From RPRB01 sp035543115 (GTDB lineage Bacteria > Myxococcota > Myxococcia > Myxococcales > Myxococcaceae): a stretch of 64,000 bases of DNA. The stretch spans positions 1 to 64,000 of the forward strand of contig DATKKF010000078.1 in NCBI GenBank assembly GCA_035543115.1. Direction: 5' to 3'. The first letter of the stretch is position 1, and every line of letters starts with the position of its first letter. Under the pieces are notes generated by a model. That model saw only the letters and a list, made by a program, of their open reading frames with translations, was not told where the DNA came from and made no database searches. Shown here one piece after another: positions 24,630 through 32,188 of the stretch. The position numbers and the translations under genes are program-made.

Positions 24630-26096
24630 GTGCCCGATCCTTTCCAGGACCTCCGCCCGCTCGCCGGCGCCTACGCAGCGGCGCTCGCCCGGGAGGCGTT
24701 CTCCCGTGGCCTGGTCACCACGGCTCCCGACGGGACGCAGAAGGCCATCACCCCTGGCGCGACACCGGTGGTGCTCCCGGGCCGGGTCATCGCCGAGCGC
24801 CGCACGCTCGCCAGCACGCTCGCCCGTGCCGGATTCCAGATGGCGCAGGCCACGGTGCAGGGCCCCTCGCGCGAGCTGCTGCTCGGCGCCCTCTCGCCGC
24901 TGGAGCGACGGGTGGTCGAGCGCTCCGCGCCGGGCACGCGGCGGCTGGCCATCGCCCGCGTCGACTTCCTGGTCTCGGACCATCCCGCCGCGCTCGAGCT
25001 GAACGCCACCATCCCGGCGATGCCCGGTTACTCGGACCTGGCCGCGGGCGCCTTTCTCCACGTCGTGGGGCGTGCCGCTGGGCTGGATGAGGCCGCGGTG
25101 CGGCGGCTGGAGCGGGACAACGGCAGCAACGTCGAGGCGCTCTACCGGGCGCTGCTCACGGCGTCGGTACAGGAGCGTGGCCGTCCCCCGGAGCGCATCG
25201 CGGTGCTCTGCCGCCGCGCGGACAGCCAGCTCTCGGAGGTGGACCATCTGGTGAAGCGCTTCGGCGAGCTGGGCACCGAGACCCACCGGGTCTACCCCGA
25301 GGAGGCCAGCGGCGACGAGCGCTTCACCGCACAGGGGAAGGCCTTCGACCTCGTCTACCGCCACCTCTTCGTCCACCGTCTGAGCGAGACGCCGAGCCCG
25401 TTCCTGGAGGCGTTCTTCGCCGGCGAGACGGCCCGGGGCTCGCTGCTGTTCAACCGCCCGGCCGCGCACGTCGAGGCCAAGAGCAACTTCGCGCTGCTCT
25501 CGCGTGCCCTGGAGGACCCGGCCCTGGCCAGCGCGGCCGGGCTCGGTCCCGACGCGCTCGAGGCCATTCGCCGGGCGGTGCCCTGGACGCGCGCGCTCGC
25601 GCCGGGCTCGGCCCGCGGTCCCACCGGGGAGGTGGTGACCGACCTCGTCGCCCATGTCGCCGCGCATCCCGAGTCCTTCGTCCTCAAGCGGGCGTGGGAC
25701 TACGGCGGCAAGGCGGTGTTCATCGGTCCGGCATCCGACGAGCCCGGCTTCGCGACCCGCTCCGAGATGGCGTTCGGCGAGCGCCTCTCCTGGGCGGAGC
25801 TGGTCCGGCGAGCGGCGAAGGACACCCGCGGCGGCGGCTTCGTCGTCCAGGAGGTGGTCGACATCCCGCGCGAGAGACACCTCCTCGCCACCCCGGCGGG
25901 TCCGGTGGAGGCGGAGGTCTTCGTCGACTATTCGGCCTTCGCCTCGGTGGGCCTCGACCCCGAGCCGGCGTGGGGCGGCGTGGTGCGGGCCTCGGCCTCT
26001 CGCATCGTCAACATCCAGGGAGGCGGCGGGGTCCTTCCGCTGGTCGAGGAGAGCGTCTGGGCGCGGGTCCGGAGTGCACTCCGGGCGGAATCCTGA
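24630..26096 (+). CDS. ATP-grasp-like protein of unknown function
   Basis: 488 residues from GTG 24630, which gives VPDPFQDLRP; an in-frame start further upstream would overlap the divergent TPP gene. A central part (RVDFLVSDHPAALELNATIP, MPGYSDLAAGAF) resembles glutathionylspermidine-synthase-like or circularly permuted ATP-grasp ligases. The C-terminal half has ESFVLKRAWDYGGKAVFIG and GGFVVQEVVDIP, suggestive of an ATP-grasp fold with the Lys in VLKRA. It looks like a carboxylate-amine ligase; substrate unknown. Homology assignment is tentative. About 48 bp separate it from the next visible start codon and 96 bp from the BI-1 start. Confidence 0.6.
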   Translation: MPDPFQDLRPLAGAYAAALAREAFSRGLVTTAPDGTQKAITPGATPVVLPGRVIAERRTLASTLARAGFQMAQATVQGPSRELLLGALSPLERRVVERSAPGTRRLAIARVDFLVSDHPAALELNATIPAMPGYSDLAAGAFLHVVGRAAGLDEAAVRRLERDNGSNVEALYRALLTASVQERGRPPERIAVLCRRADSQLSEVDHLVKRFGELGTETHRVYPEEASGDERFTAQGKAFDLVYRHLFVHRLSETPSPFLEAFFAGETARGSLLFNRPAAHVEAKSNFALLSRALEDPALASAAGLGPDALEAIRRAVPWTRALAPGSARGPTGEVVTDLVAHVAAHPESFVLKRAWDYGGKAVFIGPASDEPGFATRSEMAFGERLSWAELVRRAAKDTRGGGFVVQEVVDIPRERHLLATPAGPVEAEVFVDYSAFASVGLDPEPAWGGVVRASASRIVNIQGGGGVLPLVEESVWARVRSALRAES

Positions 26097-26192
26097 CCCC
26101 TTCCCGGGTGTTCGTCCGCGCTGGCCACCGACCCGCGCTGCGTTATGAGAATTGAAATCAGGGGCGGTGGCCCCTCCAAGGAGAAGGACACG

Positions 26193-26933
26193 ATGGCCTG
26201 GGAATTCGATGCACGCAGGGCGGCGCGCGACGGCCGCGACCTCGGCGAGACGGGCGGCTCTGGCCGGGCGAGCGAGCTCACCGGCACGACCGCGGCGGGC
26301 TTCATGGCCGGGGTCTACCGCTGGATGACGCTGGGTCTGGCGGTGACCGCGGGCGTGGCGCTGTACACGGCGAGCAACATCCAGCTGGCGATGACCGTGG
26401 CCCGCAATGTGTGGCCGCTGGTCATGGTGCAGTTCCTGGTCGTGCTGGCGCTGTCGTTCTTGGCCCAGCGGATCAGCGGGCCGGTGGCAGCGCTGCTGTT
26501 CATGGTCTACGCCGGCCTCACCGGCCTGACCCTGAGCGGCATCTTCTTCGTCTATTCGGTGGGGTCGATCGGGACGGCATTCCTGGTGACCGCCGGCTCG
26601 TTCGCGGCCCTGAGCCTCTACGGAACGGTCACCAAGCGCGACCTGAGCGCCTGGGGAACCTTCCTCTTCATGGGGCTGATCGGGGTGGTGATCGCCAGCA
26701 TCGTCCAGTTCTGGTGGAGCAGCCCGGCGTTCAGCTTCGCCCTGTCCTGCGCGACGGTGGTCGTCTTCGCCGGCCTGACCGCGTACGACACCCAGAAGCT
26801 CCGGATGCTCGGGGCGCAGTTTGCGGGCGCGGGCCTAACCTCGCTCACCATCGTGGGCGCGCTGAACCTGTACCTGGACTTCATCAACCTGTTTCTGGCG
26901 CTGCTCCGGCTCTTCGGCGACCGGCGCCGGTAA
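26193..26933 (+). CDS. Bax inhibitor-1/YccA family membrane protein
   Basis: 246 residues. A polar N-terminal tail (about 50 residues) is followed by seven TM helices with the family motifs FMAGVYRWMTLGLAVTAGV, GPVAALLFMVYAGLTGLTLSGIF and AYDTQKLRML, which carries the conserved Asp. The family comprises pH-sensitive Ca2+ leak channels and stress-related membrane proteins. Start ATG 26193 has AAGGAGAAGG upstream and is better than the ATG at 26145. It ends near a strong bidirectional hairpin (26968-27000). Confidence 0.92.
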   Translation: MAWEFDARRAARDGRDLGETGGSGRASELTGTTAAGFMAGVYRWMTLGLAVTAGVALYTASNIQLAMTVARNVWPLVMVQFLVVLALSFLAQRISGPVAALLFMVYAGLTGLTLSGIFFVYSVGSIGTAFLVTAGSFAALSLYGTVTKRDLSAWGTFLFMGLIGVVIASIVQFWWSSPAFSFALSCATVVVFAGLTAYDTQKLRMLGAQFAGAGLTSLTIVGALNLYLDFINLFLALLRLFGDRRR

Positions 26934-26967
26934 GCGAAGCGCGGGCACCAAGCAGAACGAGGCACCT

Positions 26968-27000
26968 GAGCCCGGCACCTCACGCGAGGTGACCGGGCTC
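26968..27000. terminator. Bidirectional terminator hairpin
   Basis: GAGCCCGG-CACCTC stem pairs with GAGGTG-A-CCGGGCTC around a four-base loop (ACGC): 14 base pairs with a single unpaired A. It lies between the convergent BI-1 gene (end 26933) and HiPIP gene (end 27017). T-runs are short on both sides, so it may be factor-assisted. Confidence 0.6.
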
Positions 27001-27016
27001 TGGTCTTCGGCGGGCC

Positions 27017-27361
27017 TCAGGGTCTCTTCGCCGCCCAGCTCAGACAGCTTCCCTCGGGGTTGACCGCGCCCGCGAAGAGCTTGCAGCCGCCGCACTCCTT
27101 GTACTTGCCCGCCTCGTACTGGGCACAGGTGGAGCATTTCTTCCCGGGCTGGGTCGACTTCTCCGCATACTGGAGATTGCGCCGGATCTGGACCGCGGCC
27201 GGATCGACCGGGATCTTGTTCTTGCAGTTGAGGGCAGCCTCGGCATGCACATCCGTGCTGGCCAACGCGAGCACGCCACTCGCTGCGCCGAGCCCCGCTC
27301 CGAGGATCTGGAGCGCCCGCCGGCGGTTGAAGCGCATGGTCTCGTCGTCGTGTCCGTTCAC
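27017..27361 (-). CDS. High-potential iron-sulfur protein (HiPIP) with Tat signal
   Basis: 114 residues from GTG 27361, which has GGAGGAG about 10 bases upstream. A twin-arginine signal (RFNRRRALQILGAGLG) targets it to the periplasm as a folded protein. The mature part has the HiPIP cysteine set: KKCSTCAQY, then GGCKLFAGAVNPEGSCLSW, ligands of a single 4Fe-4S cluster, plus an extra Cys in KECGGC. Periplasmic electron carrier, commonly an electron donor to respiratory or photosynthetic reaction centres. It converges on the BI-1 gene. A terminator-like hairpin lies 29 nt upstream of its start. Confidence 0.88.
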   Translation of the reverse strand: MNGHDDETMRFNRRRALQILGAGLGAASGVLALASTDVHAEAALNCKNKIPVDPAAVQIRRNLQYAEKSTQPGKKCSTCAQYEAGKYKECGGCKLFAGAVNPEGSCLSWAAKRP

Positions 27362-27389
27362 CTGTCGTCTCCTCCGGAAGATGGAAAAT

Positions 27390-27429
27390 CGAGAGTGCCA
27401 CCCAGCCCTCGGGCGGCTGGAGACTCTCG
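27390..27429 (-). promoter_or_regulatory. Hairpin with U-rich tail upstream of the HiPIP gene
   Basis: CGAGAGT pairs with ACTCTCG and inside it CCAGCC with GGCTGG, separated by small internal loops, at 27390-27429. On the minus strand ATTTTCC follows. It could be a terminator for upstream antisense transcription or an attenuator in the HiPIP leader, 29 nt before the start codon. Sequence alone cannot choose. Confidence 0.4.
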
Positions 27430-27651
27430 GGGACGCCGGGAAACGAGTCAAGATTCAGCTGTGGTCTCGGCCACTTGGGCCGGAGGAAGCGGCTTTGGGT
27501 CGCGATGGGAGCAACGCGGAGAATGGTCGAGTGTCCACCAGGCTGATCGGGCGAATTCGCCGGCAGTCGACGAAACACGGTGCTGGATCGAAATCACCCG
27601 AGGTCCTAGATCATCGCGATTCACTTGCAGGTCGCGCGAGGGAGGTTGCTC

Positions 27652-28956
27652 GTGGCCGAACCGTCCGCCGCACAGAGTCAGGCAGTGCACCCACCGAGCA
27701 GCCGGTGGGGCCAGCTGGTCTTTGGCGTCCTCAGCATGGTGATGATCGCCAACCTCCAGTACGGGTGGACGCTGTTCGTCGGGCCGATCGACCAGACGTT
27801 CCGCTGGGGGAAGCCGGCCATCCAGGTGGCCTTCACCCTGTTCGTGCTGACCGAGACCTGGCTGGTGCCGGTGGAGGGGTATCTCATCGACCGGTTCGGC
27901 CCGCGGATCGTGGTGCTGGTCGGGGGGCTCCTGGTGGGCATCGCCTGGGTGATGAACTCGATGGTCACCACCCTGCCCGGTCTCTACACCGCGGCGATCA
28001 TCGGCGGCACCGGCGCCGGCGCGGTCTACGGCACTGCGGTGGGGAACTCGCTCAAGTGGTTCACCGACAAGCGTGGGCTGGCGGCGGGGCTGACCGCGGC
28101 GGGCTTCGGCATGGGATCGGCCCTCACGGTGGTGCCCATCGCCAACCTCATCCAGAGCTCCGGCTACCAGACGGCCTTCCTTCGCTTCGGCATTCTCCAG
28201 GGCGCGGTGGTGATGCTCTGCGCGCTGTTCCTCCGGGCGCCCCGCGCGGGCGAGGTCCCGCCGATCACCGTCACGCTGAAGAACAAGCAGACCGCGCGCG
28301 ACTACTCCCCACCGGACTCGCTGAAGACCCCGATGTTCTGGGTGATGTACGTGATGTTCGTGATGGTCGCGACCGGCGGCCTGATGGCCGTCGCCCAGCT
28401 CGCGCCGATCGCCAAGGACTACAAGGTCGCGACCATTCCGGTCTCGTTGATCGGGATCACCCTCCCCGCGCTGACCTTTGCCCTGACCATCGACCGGATC
28501 ATGAACGGCATCACCCGGCCCTTCTTCGGCTGGGTGTCGGACCATCTCGGGCGCGAGAACACCATGTTCGGGGCGTTCATCCTCGAGGGGCTGGGCATTC
28601 TGCTCCTGCTCAAGTTCGCGGCGAACCCGGTCGCCTTCGTCGTCCTCACCGGTCTGGTCTTCTTCGCCTGGGGCGAGATCTACAGCTTGTTCCCCGCCAC
28701 CACCGCCGACATCTTCGGTCGGAAGTACTGCACCACCATCTACGGGATGCTCTACACGGCGAAGGGCACCGCGTCGCTGCTGGTTCCGGTGGGGAGCGTC
28801 ATCGCCCAGCGCTCGGGCTGGTCGTCGGTCTTCATCGTCTCCGCGGTGCTGAACTTTCTCGCCGCGGCGCTGGCGCTCTTCGTGCTCAAGCCGATGCGTC
28901 ACCGGAAGATGACCGAGGAGCTGATCCCCGACGCGCTCGGCATCAGCCGCGTCTAG
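27652..28956 (+). CDS. MFS transporter, oxalate/formate antiporter-like (OxlT family)
   Basis: 434 residues, 12 predicted TM helices. Start GTG 27652 is set by GAGGGAGG upstream; the TTG nine codons earlier lacks one. RFGPRIVVLVGGLLVG (loop after helix 2), GGTGAGAVYGTAVGNSLKWF and ARDYSPPDSLKTPMF are the OxlT-family signatures, and the last precedes helix 7. It probably exchanges a carboxylate, such as oxalate for formate. The downstream acyl-CoA ligase begins 14 bp later and is of the oxalyl-CoA synthetase type, which strengthens that reading. Not proven; related MFS members move other anions. Confidence 0.8.
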   Translation: MAEPSAAQSQAVHPPSSRWGQLVFGVLSMVMIANLQYGWTLFVGPIDQTFRWGKPAIQVAFTLFVLTETWLVPVEGYLIDRFGPRIVVLVGGLLVGIAWVMNSMVTTLPGLYTAAIIGGTGAGAVYGTAVGNSLKWFTDKRGLAAGLTAAGFGMGSALTVVPIANLIQSSGYQTAFLRFGILQGAVVMLCALFLRAPRAGEVPPITVTLKNKQTARDYSPPDSLKTPMFWVMYVMFVMVATGGLMAVAQLAPIAKDYKVATIPVSLIGITLPALTFALTIDRIMNGITRPFFGWVSDHLGRENTMFGAFILEGLGILLLLKFAANPVAFVVLTGLVFFAWGEIYSLFPATTADIFGRKYCTTIYGMLYTAKGTASLLVPVGSVIAQRSGWSSVFIVSAVLNFLAAALALFVLKPMRHRKMTEELIPDALGISRV

Positions 28957-28969
28957 ACTCCGGGGCGTC

Positions 28970-30499
28970 ATGCCACACGCATCGATCGTTGCACTCCTCG
29001 AGGCAGGACCTGCCGACGCGCCGGCCATCGGCGCCCCGGAGGGCGTGAAGTCCCTCACCTACCGGGACCTGCAGGCGCTGGCCCGCCAGACCGTCGAGAC
29101 GCTGAACGCGCACGGCATCGGACGCGGAGACCGGGTGGCCATCGTGCTCCCCAACGGGCCGGAGATGGCCAGCTCGTTCCTCTCGGTGGGGGCGGGCGCG
29201 GCGACGGCGCCGCTGAACCCGGCCTACCGCGCCGAGGAGCTGGAGTTCTACCTCGGCGACCTGAAGGCCAAGGCGCTGGTGCTCGAGGCGGGGGTGGACT
29301 CTCCGGCCCGGGCCACGGCGAGGAAGATGTCCATCCCGGTGCTCGAGCTGACCGCGGACCGCTCCCGGGGCGCGGGCTGGTTCACCCTCTCCTCCTCCGG
29401 CGCGGCGCCGGGTGAGCCCGGGCGCGGCGGGATGGGCGAGAAGGACGACACGGCGCTGCTCCTTCACACCTCCGGGACGACGTCGCGGCCGAAGCTGGTC
29501 CCGCTGCTCCAGCGGAACCTCCTGGCCAGCGCCGAGCACATCGGCCGGGCGATCGCCCTGACCCGGGACGACGTCTGCCTGAACATCATGCCGCTGTTCC
29601 ACATCCACGGCCTCATCGCGGCGACGCTGTCCTCGCTCGCGGCCGGTGGATCGGTCTCCTGCACGCCGGGCTTCAACGCGCTCAAGTTCTTCGCCTGGCT
29701 CGATGAGGTGCGGCCCACCTGGTACACGGCCGTGCCGACGATGCACCAGGCGATCCTCGCCCGGGCCGACCGGAACAAGGAGATCATCGCCCGGAGCCGG
29801 CTGCGCCTCATCCGCTCGTCCTCGGCCCCGCTCCCGACGCCGGTGATGCTGGAGATGGAGAAGGTGTTCGGCGTGCCGGTCATCGAGAGCTACGGGATGA
29901 CCGAGGCCTCGCACCAGATGGCCTCCAACCCCTTGCCCCCGCGGGCGCGCAAGCCCGGCTCGGTCGGCGTGGCGGCGGGGCCCGAGGTGGCGATCCTCGA
30001 CGAGAAGGGGAACCAGCTCCGGCAGGGGGAGATCGGCGAGGTCTGCATCCGTGGACCGAACGTGACGCCCGGCTACGAGGCGAACCCGGAAGCGAACGGC
30101 AAGGCCTTCACTCACGGCTGGTTCCGGACCGGTGACCAGGGCCTCCTCGACGAGGAGGGCTACCTGCGCTTGACCGGGCGCCTCAAGGAGTTGATCAACC
30201 GGGGCGGGGAGAAGATCTCCCCGCTGGAGGTCGACGACGTCCTGTCCTCGCACCCGGCGGTGGCGCAGGCCCTGACCTTCGCCATGCCACACGACAAGCT
30301 GGGCGAGGAGGTGGCGGCGGCGGTGGTGCTGCGGGAGGGGGCGACCGTCACCGAGCGCGAGCTGCGCGACTTCTGCTCGGGGCGGCTGGCGGACTTCAAG
30401 GTGCCGCGAAAGGTGGTGGTCCTGACGGAGATCCCCAAGGGCGCCACCGGCAAGCTCCAGCGCATCGGCCTGGCCCAGAAGCTGGGCCTCGGGGCGTGA
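28970..30499 (+). CDS. AMP-forming CoA ligase of the oxalyl-CoA synthetase (AAE3/Pcs60) type
   Basis: 509 residues, ANL superfamily. ATP-loop LHTSGTTSRPKLVPL; the LPLFH-type motif MPLFHIHGLIAA; TWYTAVPTMHQAIL; SYGMTEASHQMASNPLPPRA; IRGPNVTPGYEANPEAN; KELINRGGEKISPLEVD; and A10 Lys in GATGKLQRIG. These run block by block with plant AAE3 and yeast Pcs60, which make oxalyl-CoA (family knowledge). Substrate is predicted as oxalate. The OxlT-like gene is 13 bp upstream and the PanE-like gene 1 bp downstream, so a three-gene operon is likely. Confidence 0.86.
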   Translation: MPHASIVALLEAGPADAPAIGAPEGVKSLTYRDLQALARQTVETLNAHGIGRGDRVAIVLPNGPEMASSFLSVGAGAATAPLNPAYRAEELEFYLGDLKAKALVLEAGVDSPARATARKMSIPVLELTADRSRGAGWFTLSSSGAAPGEPGRGGMGEKDDTALLLHTSGTTSRPKLVPLLQRNLLASAEHIGRAIALTRDDVCLNIMPLFHIHGLIAATLSSLAAGGSVSCTPGFNALKFFAWLDEVRPTWYTAVPTMHQAILARADRNKEIIARSRLRLIRSSSAPLPTPVMLEMEKVFGVPVIESYGMTEASHQMASNPLPPRARKPGSVGVAAGPEVAILDEKGNQLRQGEIGEVCIRGPNVTPGYEANPEANGKAFTHGWFRTGDQGLLDEEGYLRLTGRLKELINRGGEKISPLEVDDVLSSHPAVAQALTFAMPHDKLGEEVAAAVVLREGATVTERELRDFCSGRLADFKVPRKVVVLTEIPKGATGKLQRIGLAQKLGLGA

Positions 30500-30500
30500 G

Positions 30501-31502
30501 GTGAAGATCTGCGTCGTCGGCGCCGGGGCGATCGGCGGGCTGCTGGCGGCGAAGCTGGCCGCGCTCGGGCACGAGGTCAGCGTGGTGGTCCGCGGCCCAC
30601 ACCTCGCGGCGATCCGTGAGCGCGGGCTGACGCTCCAGGCGGACGGCACCGAGCGGACGTTCCCGGTGCGCGCGACCGACAGAATGGCCGAGCTCGGCGT
30701 TCAGGACCTGGTCATCATCGGGCTCAAGGCCCACCAGGTCGCCGGCGTGGCGGCGGACATCCGCGGGCTGTGCGGACCCACGACGACCGTGGTCACCGCG
30801 CAGAACGGGATCCCCTGGTGGTACTTCTTCAAGACCGGCGGGCCGTACCAGGGCACGGTGCTCGAGTCGGTGGACCCGGGCGGGGTCATCGCCAGGAACA
30901 TCGACGTGGACCGGGTGCTCGGGTCGATCGTCTACCCCGCGGCGGACATCGTCTCCCCCGGGGTCATCCGGCAGGTGGAGGGTGACCGGCTCTCGCTGGG
31001 CGAGGTGGACAACTCGGACAGCGAGCGGCTCCGCAGCACGGCGAAGCTGCTGCGGGACGCGGGCTTCAAGGTGCGGGTTTCCACGGACCTGCGCTCCGAG
31101 ATCTGGGTGAAGCTCTGGGGTAACTGCACCTTCAACCCGATCAGCGCGCTGACCCACGCCACGCTGGTGGACATCTGTCAGTTCCCGCCGACCCGCGCGC
31201 TCGCCGAACGGATGATGCGCGAGGCACAGGAGATCGGCGAGAAGCTGGGTGTCCGCTTCCCGGTCACGCTGGAGAAGCGCATCGCCGGCGCCGAGGCGGT
31301 GGGAAAGCACAAGACCTCGATGCTCCAGGACGTGGAGACCGGCCGGCCGCTGGAGCTGGATGCGCTGGTCGGCTCGGTGCTCGAGCTCGGGCGCATCACC
31401 GGCGTGCCGACTCCGAACCTCACGGCGATTCACGCCTGCGTCGCGCTGCTCGCCAAGACGCTCAGCGATTCAAAGGGGCGGCTCCGGATCGAGCCACGCT
31501 GA
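30501..31502 (+). CDS. 2-dehydropantoate 2-reductase-like protein (ApbA/PanE family)
   Basis: 333 residues from GTG 30501. NADPH-binding CVVGAGAIGGLLAAKL, conserved Lys/Asn region WVKLWGNCTFNPISAL and C-terminal domain TSMLQDVETGRPLELDALVG, the ketopantoate reductase pattern. PanE makes pantoate for CoA; in this operon it follows an oxalyl-CoA-type ligase by one base. The family also includes paralogues that reduce other 2-oxo acids, so a different 2-oxo acid or glyoxylate-type substrate is possible. No panB/panC is nearby. Confidence 0.85.
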   Translation: MKICVVGAGAIGGLLAAKLAALGHEVSVVVRGPHLAAIRERGLTLQADGTERTFPVRATDRMAELGVQDLVIIGLKAHQVAGVAADIRGLCGPTTTVVTAQNGIPWWYFFKTGGPYQGTVLESVDPGGVIARNIDVDRVLGSIVYPAADIVSPGVIRQVEGDRLSLGEVDNSDSERLRSTAKLLRDAGFKVRVSTDLRSEIWVKLWGNCTFNPISALTHATLVDICQFPPTRALAERMMREAQEIGEKLGVRFPVTLEKRIAGAEAVGKHKTSMLQDVETGRPLELDALVGSVLELGRITGVPTPNLTAIHACVALLAKTLSDSKGRLRIEPR

Positions 31503-31663
31503 GCCCCTCGTCGCATTCCCACCCGCTCCATCCCCCAGGCTGAGCACTTGGCCTTGCAGCCTGCGACTCCCCCCTCGACCTTCGGCGACCCCGAGAACGT
31601 CGCGGCACGGCCAGAGACAACGAGCCCGGAGATCAGGACGACGACGAATCTGCGGTCCGACAT
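31430..31663 (-). CDS. Possible small secreted protein, uncertain
   Basis: A minus-strand reading frame from ATG 31663 gives 77 residues starting MSDRRFVVVLISGLVVSG, which looks like a signal peptide, then a Cys pair (GCKAKCSAWG) and an Arg-rich tail. The tail overlaps the end of the panE-like gene by 73 bp. There is no clear Shine-Dalgarno. It may be a small exported peptide or a chance ORF in the 228 bp between panE and the ferredoxin gene. Confidence 0.25.
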   Translation of the reverse strand: MSDRRFVVVLISGLVVSGRAATFSGSPKVEGGVAGCKAKCSAWGMERVGMRRGAQRGSIRSRPFESLSVLASSATQA

Positions 31664-31730
31664 GACAGACCGAGTCTTGCCCGCTGGGCTCTCGGCCCGG
31701 AGCGCGCACGGGCGCACCATCCATTGAAAC

Positions 31731-32090
31731 TCAGCCCTCGCCCGGCTCGGCGCGCTTCACCTTGGGCGATTCGAAGTGGCCCTTGAGACGGAGGCGTTCC
31801 ACCGGCCGGCCCCCGATGATGTGGGACTGGACGATCTCGTCCACGTCTTCGACCTTGACCCGGCCGTACCAGACCCCCTCGGGGTAGACGACCACCGTCA
31901 CCCCGAAGGCGCAGGCGTCCATGCAACCGGCCTGGTTGGCCCGGACCTCCCCTTTCAACCCGAGCTTTGCCACCTGCTCCTTGAAGCGGGCGTGCACCGC
32001 CTCGCTGCCCTTCTCCGCGCACGACCCCTTCGGATCGCCGTCGGGACGGCGGTTGGTGCAGGTGAAGATGTGCAGTCGATAGGGCGGCAC
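31731..32090 (-). CDS. Thioredoxin-like 2Fe-2S ferredoxin
   Basis: 119 residues. Cys arrangement CTNRRPDGDPKGSC near the N-terminus and NQAGCMDACAFG at about residue 55-62: the four ligands of a Shethna-type, thioredoxin-like 2Fe-2S ferredoxin. VTVVVYPEGVWYGRV is a family stretch. Electron carrier in the cytoplasm; partners unknown. It is divergent from the PLP decarboxylase (98 bp apart) with no obvious operon. Confidence 0.88.
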   Translation of the reverse strand: MPPYRLHIFTCTNRRPDGDPKGSCAEKGSEAVHARFKEQVAKLGLKGEVRANQAGCMDACAFGVTVVVYPEGVWYGRVKVEDVDEIVQSHIIGGRPVERLRLKGHFESPKVKRAEPGEG

Positions 32091-32188
32091 GCCCGATGCT
32101 CTAGCACCGTGCCGCTCGCGGAGTCAGGGCCCCGGCACCGGAGCTTTCTCCTGGGCGCCGGTCCGTCGTCTCGGGCACGCTCCGGGCG

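Noticed and set aside
27445..27459. GAGTCAAGATTCA stretch resembling the lipid-gene palindrome
   Set aside because: It is a direct, not inverted, arrangement of similar hexamers and lies in front of no lipid gene, so I did not count it as a third site.
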